64,000 nucleotides of DNA from Azorinus chamasolen. Lineage: Eukaryota; Mollusca; Bivalvia; Cardiida; Solecurtidae. The position numbers were made by a program, and so were the translations under genes. The first letter of the stretch is position 1. Every line of letters starts with the position of its first letter. Below are positions 1 to 24,348 of the stretch, one piece after another. The notes beneath the pieces were generated by a model that was not told where the DNA came from, ran no database searches, and saw only the letters and a program-made list of their open reading frames with translations. Location: assembly GCA_963576725.1 (NCBI GenBank), contig OY755241.1, positions 80,573,153 through 80,637,152 on the forward strand, in the 5' to 3' direction.

Positions 1-811
1 TGCAAATTGCTTGTATTCTTTATCATTAACCCTTTCACCGCCAATGTCGCAAAAATGCACCACGACAAATAGTGCAATCCCAAATTCTAATCTATTGTAA
101 TAATTACCTTTACTATTGTAACCCGGGGTCAGAATCAAAACGGATCAAGAAGGGTTGTTGAGAGTTCTTTTAATCAGTACAAGTATAAGAAAAAAGGATC
201 TGAAATACAAAATAGCAGTGATGAGAACTATGTTGAGCCAGAGTTGAATAATAAGACTTGCGTATCGAAATCCAAATAGCGTAACCGACTTGATTCATTG
301 TTAACCGAACAAATGACAGAATTGTAAATTAAATCCTAAACAATTAGAAAGAAGGCTCACCAGCTGGTCGTTATAAGAAGAAAGCAATAGCCACGGAGAG
401 TTTTCTATGATAAAGACGTCCGTCTAGTACGAGAGTTATAGCCAGAATATAGGAAGCGGGAAAAGAGGTTTAGCTCATTAACTACGGTCAGGTGACTTGA
501 TATGCTTCACTCACCATGTCAACTCACACTTAACCGATTCTCTCGTGCACACTCATCACGCACATGAACATACATACAAGTGTAAACATACTAACATGTA
601 CATAACATATTGGGGATCCATACAGGGAAACTATGGTCTGGTTACACTAGCTTTTAAGAAACTATTGATCTGGTGTCAAACAGTGTGGACCCTGGTGTGT
701 TATTTGGTGTCTCATCTGGATCTAGATTGTTTGTAAATGTATTCGTGGATTTGTCAAAGACAACGAAAAACGTTATTTAAATTACATACTCTCATAACGG
801 CCCAGGCGTAA
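1..811. other. 5' intergenic stretch, decayed repeats only
   Basis: No gene is supported. Positions 27-50 resemble the inverted end of the TTAA family seen at 17601-17627. Positions 675-735 carry a decayed hairpin of the 'GGATCCAGATGAG' type. The open frame at 497-736 runs through this hairpin and has no coding features. Confidence 0.5.
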
Positions 812-1020
812 TACAGTAAAACCTCTCTATATCGGCCACTAAATTACATCAAGTATTTTGTGTTAAAGGCAGGTGAATGCTTAAAGCAATGTGAAAGTAA
901 AACAGAACGATCCTAAAGGAGCATTCTGTTTTACTTTCACATTGCTTTAAGCAGCCATCTGCCCTAAATAGCAACTAATTAACACAATTTAGTGGCCGTT
1001 ATAGAGAGGTTTTACAGTAT
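812..1020. mobile_element. Pogo/Tigger-like MITE with hairpin core
   Basis: The element opens with TACAGTAAAACCTCTCTAT and closes with the near reverse complement ending in a TA. Such ends with a TA target are typical of pogo/Tigger-type DNA transposons. The middle (about 868-962) is a long palindrome whose apex reads GATCC-TA-AAGGAGC. It is too short to code and is non-autonomous. Other copies in the window start at 2541, 19943, 23750, 23984 and 47868. Confidence 0.75.
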
Positions 1021-1066
1021 TAAGACGACAGGAGCCGTCTGATCAGTGCCTACTCTGTTTACTAGT

Positions 1067-2347
1067 AAAGGTGCCCGACGCATGCTTGGACTCACCTACG
1101 GACTCCCCCCTCCCCCTAAAAAAATAATAAAAAATAAAATGTGATCGAAGTATGTAAAACTAGCCTAAAACTATCTATTTGAACCTTAAACCACTCAGAA
1201 AAAACAAGAAAAACACGACCCGGAAAAAAATCCTATCGGGTCTATATATGTATTGAAAGGTATCTACGTCAGATCAGCGGCGGAAAATACAACAGTAATG
1301 TTTTTCAAAGTCTTACAGCAAAGCCAATTCAACACCAATTTCAATCATTTTGGTCTTGATCCGTTCCAAACACCATATGCTAAGCGGCACAATTAGTGCC
1401 TGCCTTAAATAGTGCTCCGTCCTGTCGCTGCAAGACTGCAAATTAGAAAAAACGCTAGGGCGAAACGATGTGACTCCCGTCAGGATGCATAGAAGTATAT
1501 AGGGAGCTCTGTATTCGTTAATCTTTTCAACAAAAACGCGAATTATGGTGAAACACTATCGAAAAACATTAAACTCACCGCAATTAAAACGGCGCTTACT
1601 ATTTCCAGTCTGCTACGAGGCGCCAGTTTTCCTTTTGAACGGATGCGACCATTTTGCTGTGACCCGGCTCATAAACTATTCGATATGCAAATTGACTACT
1701 ACTTCCGGGCCACAGCGAAATAGCCACCTCCGTTAAAAACGAAAGTAGGAGAAAGAAAACTGACGTCTCGTAGCAGACTGGAAATAGCCAGCACCGTTTT
1801 AACTGCGGTGAGTTTAATGTTTTTCGAATGTGTTTCAGCACAATTCTCGTTTTTGTTGAAAAGTTTAACGAATAAAGATCCCCCTATATACTTCTTTGCA
1901 TCCTGGCGGGAGTCACATCGTTTCGCTCTAGCGTATTTTCAAATTCGCGGTCTTGCAACGACAAGACGGAGCAATATTTCAGGAAAGCACTAACTGTTCC
2001 GCTTAGCATATGAAATTCGGAACAGATCAAGACCAAAATAATTGAAATCGGTGTTGAATTGGCTTTGCTGTAAGACTTTGAAAAACATGACTGTTGTACT
2101 TTCCGCCGCTGATCTGACGTAGTTAGATACCTTTCAATACATATAATTATAGACCCGATAGGAATTTTTTTCCGGGTCGTGTTTTTTCTTGTTTTTCTGA
2201 ATGGTTTAAGGTTCAAATAGATAGTTTTAGGCTAGTTTTACATACTTCGATCACATTTTTTTTTTATTATTATTTTTTATTTATTTATTTTTTTTTGGGG
2301 GGGGGGGGGGGTCCGTTGGTGAGTCCAAGCATGCGTCGGGCACCTTT
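1067..2347. mobile_element. Long foldback element with 10-bp target duplication (Mutator-like?)
   Basis: Two arms of roughly 575-595 bp (1067-about 1640 and about 1753-2347) are inverted copies of each other around a spacer of about 110 bp. The ends read AAAGGTGCCCGACGCATGC and its reverse complement. GTTTACTAGT flanks the element on both sides (1057-1066 and 2348-2357), giving a 10-bp target-site duplication. Long inverted repeats with 9-11 bp duplications fit a non-autonomous Mutator-like or foldback element; the class is inference. The open frames inside are mirror images of the two arms, not genes. The right arm has expanded T and G runs (2255-2311). Confidence 0.75.
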
Positions 2348-2540
2348 GTTTACTAGTGGACGATCTGTTTATGCACTTTCTAAAATGGTTATAATGATCC
2401 ACTTTCCATATTTCACATTCCATAGTTCATTATAGTTTGTGCCTGAACATTCACAGGCGCGGATTTAGAGGGGGGCAGAGTCTGTGTACCCCACCCCCTT
2501 AAAACAAAAAACATTTTTTTTAGTAATGTTTAAATCTATA

Positions 2541-2741
2541 TACAGTATAACCTCTCTATAGCGACCACTGAATTGTGTTAATTAGGCCTAGTTGGTATTT
2601 AGTGCAGGTGGCTGCTTAAAGCAACTTGAAAGTAAAACAGAACGCTCCAATAAGAGCAATTTGTTTTACTTTCACCTTGCTTTTAGCAACCACCTGCCTA
2701 TAACACAAAATAAGTGATGTAATTTAGTGGTCGTTGTATCT
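2541..2741. mobile_element. Pogo/Tigger-like MITE, 3' end degraded
   Basis: It starts TACAGTATAACCTCTCTATA and holds the same core palindrome as 812-1020 (GCAGGTGGCTGCTTAAAGC with its inverse). The right terminal repeat is decayed around 2735-2745. Confidence 0.65.
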
Positions 2742-3353
2742 ACTAAAATCAATAAAACAATGATTCAGCAGGAGTGTTTTATTTCCCTCACTCAGTTAAG
2801 CTCTTTTTCAACATGTATTACAAACATACTATTTATGTATGTCATGAAACCTAAAACTCTACGCCCCCCCCCTTTCCAAAAAATTTCTATGGTGGTATAT
2901 TTCTGCCACTAGTTACCACTTAGCTTTCGCGAAAAGTGTCCAGCTAATATCTCACATACTTTTATCTAATAAGTGGAACGTGGAATCTTTTCATGAAAAC
3001 TTGATAATTATATTATCGCGTAAAAAATACCCCTTTGTGTCATGTACTTCCACCACATTATATCTATCTATATGAAGCGAAATTTGTGTTGAACACGTTC
3101 TTGTTAACTTATCTATACTAAAATTAGGTTCTGCACATTAATGGACCACTATTGCAGTCATCCGAAAACACTTGTATATTTTAGATAAATGGTAACATGA
3201 TATTTTCTAGTTAATTCTGTTTTCGTGATAAACAACAAGATAAAGTCTTTAATTGGTGGCAGTTTACAGCAGTATCATGACAAAATCCATGTTAACATAT
3301 TTATCTGGTGATCGTGAACAGTCTCCATGTCCCACTTTTCAGATAATTCTCTT

Positions 3354-3569
3354 ATACTGTAAAAACCCTCTAAACCGGAATTTTATTAGAGATAATTTAG
3401 ATATTTTTAGGCAGGTGGCTACTTAATAGTTAATACAGGATGAAGGTCATGCGCAAAGCTCCTAGAGAGGAGCTTTCTGCATGATTTTCACCCTGTGTTA
3501 AGCTGCCACTTGTCTCCAATGCCGATAGTTATACTATAGTTAACGTCCGAATTGAGATGTTTTACTGTA
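3354..3569. mobile_element. Pogo/Tigger-like hairpin MITE, diverged copy
   Basis: It starts TACTGTAAAAACCCTCTAAA and ends GATGTTTTACTGTA. The core palindrome includes AGCTCCTAGAGAGGAGCTTT, flanked by GGCAGGTGGCTACTTAA and its inverse. Confidence 0.6.
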
Positions 3570-3642
3570 CATAGCGCGAAAGTTTCGTGGACACTAACAA
3601 GTTCTGCATTTATGTGAGATATTAACAGAAAATGTTCATGAT

Positions 3643-3894
3643 AATAAACCATTTCCCTGTTCTACATTTATTCCAAATGTCGATACTTACTGAACATTTA
3701 TGGACGAAATAGTTATAACGAAATATGGATGGTGGAAACTTGTAGCCATTTCAGAAAGAAAAGAGACATATCTTTCGATTTCCATTAGCAAATAGAGCAG
3801 ACCCTGATCAGACGGTTCCTATAGGAGCCGTCTGATCTGGGTCTACTCTGTTTGCAAATGCGTGAAAACACGTTTACATGAAGGAAAGGGTTAA
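3643..3894. mobile_element. TTAA-flanked (piggyBac-like) MITE, family P1
   Basis: The left end is degraded (AAACCATTTCCCTG) and the right end is intact (AAGGAAAGGGTTAA). The central hairpin at 3795-3855 has the arms GACCCTGATCAGACGG and CCGTCTGATCTGGGTC around the apex TCCTATAGGA. It is a close match to the canonical copy at 42418-42668. Confidence 0.7.
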
Positions 3895-4166
3895 GTAGTG
3901 TAAGAAATATGCCACCATAGTTAAGAACTAAATATAAGGCTGCATAGTCTTAGTATATGACACACAATCAGTATATCCCTGGCTACAATCGATTTACTGT
4001 ATGAGACCACAGAACGACACCTGACAGGTGTATGGCAATCTATGCAGAGTTGGATACGGGATGTACTACTTGTGGAGTATGTGGCAACATGTGCATACAG
4101 TAAACTGAATAAGCGTGTGCCCTGGTAAACGAGAAAAGGTGAACATTTACCTCAAGAAGCGTAGAA

Positions 4167-18691
<14,525 letters not shown>

Positions 18692-18816
18692 TAGTTTGCT
18701 AAGGCTAATCTGTCATCAACTCTTTGCTTGACTAAGATTTATTGAAAGTCAACATCAATTATGAATATACTAATATATTTATTATGGGCGGATTATATTT
18801 TGAATCTTATTTCTTA

Positions 18817-19046
18817 TATAAACCCATTCTATCTTATTGACGACTTTTGAAGACTCCGTTAAAATCACTTTGTGAAACCATTGTGATTAATAGAGCATTT
18901 GCTCCGAATGCGCGAAGGCTCTATTTACAACAATGGTTTCAAATCTACGCAATTCTAACTTTTTCCTTCTCTCTAGTTAAATTTCCTTTTCGGAGATTTT
19001 TTCAAAGATAGCGTGTCTAAAAATAGCCTATGAGGAAATGGGTTAA
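18817..19046. mobile_element. TTAA-flanked MITE, family P2, inverted copy
   Basis: It begins ATAAACCCATTCTATC and ends ATGAGGAAATGGGTTAA. The hairpin of GAAACCATTGTGATTAATAG and its inverse lies at 18876-18942. It lies just past the SDR gene. Confidence 0.75.
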
Positions 19047-19281
19047 CCCCGATATAGGCGGCTGCAAAAATAGTAGACTCAGATCAGACTGCTCCTGGTA
19101 TTGATCAGAGTCTGCTCTGTTTGTTTCTGAAAAAAATATACGTCTGAGTCTACATTTCTTACATGAATATTCATCAGGTAAAGTGTTAATAATACGTAAG
19201 GACAATTTGATATGGTGGGGAGTAGAGGCGCTGTCTGTTCTATACCTTTTGAAAAGATGCAAAACGATTAGGAAAATGAAA

Positions 19282-19594
19282 TACAGTTGAAGTTCGATAA
19301 CTCGAACTTCAAGGGACGATACAAATTAGTTTGAGATAACATAAGTTCGAGTCATCCGATTTCTAATCTGATCACTTCCTCAGGTTCACATCTTAATACA
19401 GGTCTACAGTAATGCTGAAAGCTACTGTAGGAGTTTTCAGCATTACTTTAGACCTGTATTAAGCTGTCACGTGTGTTTTAGATATCTGTAGAGATACATT
19501 ATTAGAGCAAATCTGTTTTGTAAGTTTTGGAAGGACTTAACGGTTTGATCGAGTTATCCCGAAGTTCGAGTTATCCTAGTTCGAGATAACTGTA
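19282..19594. mobile_element. Tigger-like MITE, 'GAAGTTCGATAACTCGAAC' variant
   Basis: TACAGTTGAAGTTCGATAAC opens and GTTCGAGATAACTGTA closes. The core palindrome (19405-19460) has AATGCTGAAAGCT and its inverse around ACTGTAGGAGT. A sister copy is at 39405-39730. Confidence 0.75.
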
Positions 19595-19834
19595 GTAAAG
19601 AATAAAACCATAATCTCTACAGGAGAATTCATTTATTTCAATGGCCAGAGTGTTCTCGTAAAACAGGATCCAGACTGTTTGTAAGTTGTCACACCTTATG
19701 CCCCACGGGGTATATTGGTTTTGCTCTGTCTGCACTATGGTTGGTTGGTCTGTTTGGCCCCGATTTTTACGTTGGCAATAACTGCACATACATATTTAAA
19801 AAGTGGCATGCATGTTCAACTTATGGGGATCATT

Positions 19835-22048
19835 AGCTAAACATTTATTTATATACGGTAATTTGTAGGATTTTTACTGTTATCTGGGCCAAACTTTATA
19901 AAGCAAATATACATTACGTCTAAACTAGCATTTCATTGGTATTACAGTAAAACCTCTCTATAACGACCACTAAATTACATCAAGTATTTTGTGTTAAAGG
20001 TGGGTGGCTGCTTATAGCAAGGTGAAAATAAAACAGAACGCTCATATAGGAGCGTTCTTTTTTACGTTCATCTTGCTTTAAGCAACCACCTGTCCTAAAT
20101 GCCAACTAATTAACGCAATTTAGTGGCCGTTATAGAGAGGTTTTACTGTAACACGTATATATGGCGGTAATCCGGCCAAAGAATACGTGGAATAAATCAG
20201 CAATTGACGAGGGTTGGTAAAATGCACGGTTATGCCAATTGTATAAGAAACAAACAACGGAAGTACTTACAGTGTAATAAATGATAGTTTAACGAATTTC
20301 AGATCTATTTTGCTGGAGGCATTGTTTATTGAAAACCCAAATAATTCACTGCGACTGGGAATTATATAGTACATGTACTATATACAGGCACACGCAGTTA
20401 GTTCCGTGAAATATAATATCAGATATGTAGCTCAATCATTGCTTAAAATTGATAAGTATGTTTGCTCATTCATATTTGTTTGGCATAGTTATTGGTTGAT
20501 AAGTATTATTCTCATTTGTTTGGGATTTCAAAATGAACCAAGATTTTTTTATGCCTTGATTTTACAATTCCCACAACTTTTTAATTTAAAATAATAAGGG
20601 TACTTACTAACATAAGTCCCCATACTTGATCATAATACGACATATATTGATGTTGAATGCATATCTATAATATTTAGCTTGCTGAGCAAATATATTTTAC
20701 ACAAATTTTCACCCGCTATATTTTCAAGTAGCAAGCCATAATCAGTTTGTCTCCCAACATGCACGCAGGGTGTCAAACAGTTTAGATCTTGATGAGAAAC
20801 TAAGTTACTCACATGCAAAAAATACTCATTCATCCATCCGCAGCAAGTTAAAGGTAAACATCTAACAACAACCTATATATTTACTGGATTAAATTCTGCG
20901 TATTCCATTCAGTCTATCACAAATTGCCATTTATATACCTTTGAATACAAATAAGACTAAACGGATTGGGTCCGAAATGAATAGTGGCCGAAACGACCCG
21001 ACACAGTTGAAAACACACGCTTGAAACCGGTACCCCTTGAAACATCCTGAAGTCCAGGGAAACAAAACACTGAAAACATGCTAGATATGATTAGTTGACT
21101 GATTTAGACTATCTTTGGTTTTGAGGTGAGCATCTTAAAATTCATATTGCATGACAGTTATGTATACTTGAAGGACGGCGAACGGTTTAATTCACAGCCG
21201 TCAACATGACGGTGAACCCGGAAGTCAGCCTCGAATGGGCACACTTTCAATTAGTTTTGTTTCCAATTAGTGCTTGATGAAACGAACACAATTATAATAT
21301 ACGGTCGTATTAGGCTTACATGTGTCGTTACGCGTGATGTCATTTGTGTTGATATCCTAATTTGTAATCGACTGCAGTTGGCATGCAGGTAGAGTAAATC
21401 CGCCAAATTTCGGACATAGCTAAAGCTCGGACAAACTACATCACTTTATCGTCTCCGAATTATAAGAATAACGAAGCTTGTAAATAACACTCTATTATTA
21501 TAACACCTAAGGTGGCATTATAAAGTTAAACATAGTAGAACTAGAGGCTAGATCATATATAAGCGTAGGAGTGTTTTCCATATTTTTTTTTTATTTTTTT
21601 TTTATTTTTTTTTGGGGGGGGGGGGGCAAACTTAGAAGGGAGGGATGTATTGGCGGGGGTTTTGGAGAAAAATATGCAATATATTTGCTTTTCACTAGCT
21701 TAAAACTTCCAATGCCTTTTTTATATAATAGAAATATGTGATGCAGTCAGGGGAACGGAGAAAAAAAGATTATGCCTCTGACGGGATTCGATCCCCTTGT
21801 TATGTTTGTGAGATTATAAAGGTTCTTGGGGAATTATTTTGATTACAGTAAAGAACTTAACAAACACGTGTGTTGATTTTCTTCCATCTGTTTTACCCAC
21901 AATTCCTCATACTTTCACTTTCAGTTTCACAAACCGAATCCAAGGGAATTTACTAGCACTGCCACAGGGATCTGTTCCAGTGCTTGTTATCTCCCTTCCC
22001 TTATCTTTATCATTTCACAAATGACTCATACAATGCACACCATTATTC
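19835..22048. repeat. Large duplicated block, copy A (2.2 kb)
   Basis: It aligns by eye with 23660-27132 over several segments: the MITE with its flanks (19835-20950 with 23660-25165), GGTACCCCTTGAAACATCCT onward (21030-21440 with 26560-26985), and a shared end ATTTCACAAATGACTC (about 22010-22030 with about 27098-27115). Copy A alone has about 450 bp at 21445-21900 with a T/G run (21580-21627). No convincing gene lies in it. Confidence 0.75.
19943..20150. mobile_element. Tigger-like MITE (208 bp), nearly intact
   Basis: TACAGTAAAACCTCTCTATA opens and TATAGAGAGGTTTTACTGTA closes, a perfect 20-bp terminal repeat. The core has AACGCTCATATAGGAGCGTT at the apex. The same insertion exists in duplicate copy B at 23984, so it predates the duplication. 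Confidence 0.88.
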
Positions 22049-22155
22049 AAAATGGAATCAATTATATGAATCGGGAGAACAGATGCCTTAGACCAAATGG
22101 ACTGACAGCACCATGTCAATTCACTGTGATTGCCATAGATAGAACAATGCTGCAT

Positions 22156-22310
22156 TTTTATACGCCCGTTACGAGACGTATTATGGAATGACGCTCTCTT
22201 CCTTCTGTCTGTCTGTCTGTCCTTCTGTAACATCTCTAACTCAAGTTCCGCCTGATGGATCCTTCCCAAATTTAATCCCAATGTTTATATGGACATTGGT
22301 TTTGGTGATA
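22156..22310. repeat. Truncated pearl-like 5' end
   Basis: The hairpin ATACGCCCGTTACGAGACGTAT is followed by CTGTCTGTCTGTC and AACATCTCTAACTCAAGTTC, matching the 5' ends at 44463 and 46617. It breaks off against the LINE fragment. Confidence 0.6.
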
Positions 22311-22900
22311 GTTGTGTGTGAGTGTCTTCAAAAGAGGTCTGACTCTTTGAGTCTGCTTGGTAAGATTCTACTTTCTCTGAGTAGAAATCAACCTTTGACT
22401 TTGTCAACAGCTTGTTTACTTTGGCACACTGTTCGCTGCACAGCTGGTGGTCTATTGTGAGTTTGGAATGTGTGCGATTTCTTTCCATCTTGCGCCGTAC
22501 ATGTTTAGCATCGTGCAGTTCCTGGGTATACCACGGACATGACGGTCTGAGCGTCATAGTTTTAGTACACAATTGTGCATGTTTATTAGCAAGTGCCGCT
22601 TTAATAAATAAATGCGTGTACACATGTATATGTGTTAACCAGTTCACCAACATCTGTCATTTGCAAACTTACTTTGATGGATTCTGAGTTGAGGAGATTT
22701 GTTTTAAATGGGTCGACATTTGGAGGTTTAGCCGCCTTTGCTTCGAAAGTCAAAGAAAAATGATAGCGCAATATTATACCAGTACTGTCAGATAGTCCTG
22801 GGTCGGTGACTTCAATATTTGACACACAGTCATTAAGCCTACCGTTTCTCGTGATAATAACATCAAGGGCATGTCCACCAATATGCATGGGTTCATCCAC
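22290..22900 (-). pseudogene. LINE retrotransposon fragment (endonuclease/RT junction)
   Basis: The reverse strand encodes GHALDVIITRNGRL and EVTDPGLSDSTG, as at the end of an APE-type endonuclease. In another frame it encodes CPWYTQELHDAKHVRRKMER and VNKLLTKSKVDFYSEKVES, typical of the link to the reverse transcriptase in CR1/L2-type LINEs. The frame changes near 22640, so it is dead. The catalytic RT region is absent. Confidence 0.7.
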
Positions 22901-22949
22901 ATGCTAGTGTAATCCAAATGACTCTAGTGTACTAACAAAGTTAGTTGTG

Positions 22950-23640
22950 TTCTAACTAAAAGCGTACTAATCCGTACTTATTGCTGTGCATAGGCCCTGA
23001 AAAGTGTCGTTCCGTATTACACCGTGTCATTTCCGTATTTAACCGTGTCATTTCCATATAAAACCAAGTCATACCGTAACAATCCGTATCCCCCATGGCC
23101 CATTCCTACATTAACCTACCATAGGTACGTCAAAACCCGTAGTCGCACCGATGTATGCATCCGTATCGGTCTACGGAAATTGACATTTCCGGGGTCATCC
23201 GTGAGATTTAATTCGTAGTGGAACTGGCGATGGGATCCGTGAATGTGTGACCTAGTCATCAATACACGTTTTAATACGGAACGAAACGTGTCAGAGCGTG
23301 TGCACTGCGGATGAACAACGGTTTGCTACGGTATAAGTAAGAGTTAGTACTCATAAGAACGGTCTAATACGGGTTAGCACGGATGTACTACGGTTGTCTG
23401 GTCCGTGGTCAAATTTTGAACATGTTCAAAAATTGTCACGGATATACAAGTGCTACTACGCCCGACTATAGCTAAAATATAGAAAGCTGCGAATATACAA
23501 GTACTAAGTACTACGTATGTCTACGGCTAAAATACAGAATGCTACGGACAAATACAGATTGCCACGAATGATGCTGGATCGTATCTGTAGCTAATTCGGC
23601 ATCATATCCGTGAATGTGTGACCTAGTCATCACATATTCC
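22950..23640. repeat. CCGTA/TACGG-rich tract with strand switch
   Basis: From about 22970 to 23175 the word CCGTA or CCGT recurs every few dozen bases. From about 23270 to 23580 the complement ACGG/TACGG recurs instead. A 26-base piece with ATCCGTGAATGTGTGACC occurs at both about 23234 and 23607. There are no coding features. It may be a large decayed inverted repeat or a diverged satellite. Confidence 0.55.
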
Positions 23641-23749
23641 ATTATAATAGACACACCCTTTTCAGATCATGAGCTAAACATATATTTATACTTGGTAATT
23701 TGTAGGATTTGTATTGTTAATTGGGGCAACCTTTACAAAGAAAACATTA

Positions 23750-23957
23750 TACAGTAAAACCTCGATTATTCGAATTTTCGGTATAGAAGAATTTAGACCC
23801 TTTTAGGCAGGTGGCTGCTTAATGCATGGTGAAAGTCATACAGAAAGCTCCTAGAGGAGCTTTCTGCATGACTTTCACCATGCATTAAGCTGCCATCTGT
23901 CTTAAAGATTGATACTAATACGTATTTTAGTGTTTGAATAATCGAAGTTTTACTGTA
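23750..23957. mobile_element. Tigger-like MITE, 'CCTCGATTATTCGAA' variant
   Basis: TACAGTAAAACCTCGATTAT opens and ATAATCGAAGTTTTACTGTA closes. These ends are the most Tigger/pogo-like in the window. The hairpin apex at about 23848-23867 is AAGCTCCTAGAGGAGCTT, inside GGCAGGTGGCTGCTTAATGC and its inverse. Confidence 0.85.
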
Positions 23958-23983
23958 TGTCTAAACTAGCATTTAATCGGCAT

Positions 23984-24348
23984 TACAGTAAAACCTCTCT
24001 ATAACGACCACTAAATTACATCAAGAATTTTGTGTTAAGGTAGGTGTCTGCTCTATAGCAAGGCGAAAGTCAAAATTTAGCTTCTCAGCAAACATTATTT
24101 GAAATTTCAAATATTATAATTATGCTATGCACTTTGTATACAAATATTACCATAATGGCTATACTATGCGGATGCAAATTTATGCCAAATAAAAGATATG
24201 TTATGTTATGTTATGTAAAACAGAACGCTCCTATAGGAACGTTCTGTTTTACTTTCACCTTGCTTTAATTAAGCAACCACCTGCCCTAAATAGTAAATAC
24301 TAACTAATTAACGCAATTTAGTGGCCGTTATAGAGAGGTTTTACTGTA
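23984..24348. mobile_element. Tigger-like MITE with a nested retroposon
   Basis: The ends are those of 19943-20150, but about 140 bp (24070-24212) has been inserted in the left arm. The insert ends GCCAAATAAAAGATATG then (TTATG)n, a simple tail like those of short LINE/SINE copies. The apex ACGCTCCTATAGGAACGT is preserved. Confidence 0.8.

Noticed and set aside
1545..2216. Open frames on both strands of the foldback element
   Set aside because: They are mirror images of the inverted arms with no domain similarity.
21775..21800. GGGATTCGATCCCC, resembling a tRNA T-arm
   Set aside because: No A box, acceptor stem or anticodon arm could be placed around it on either strand.
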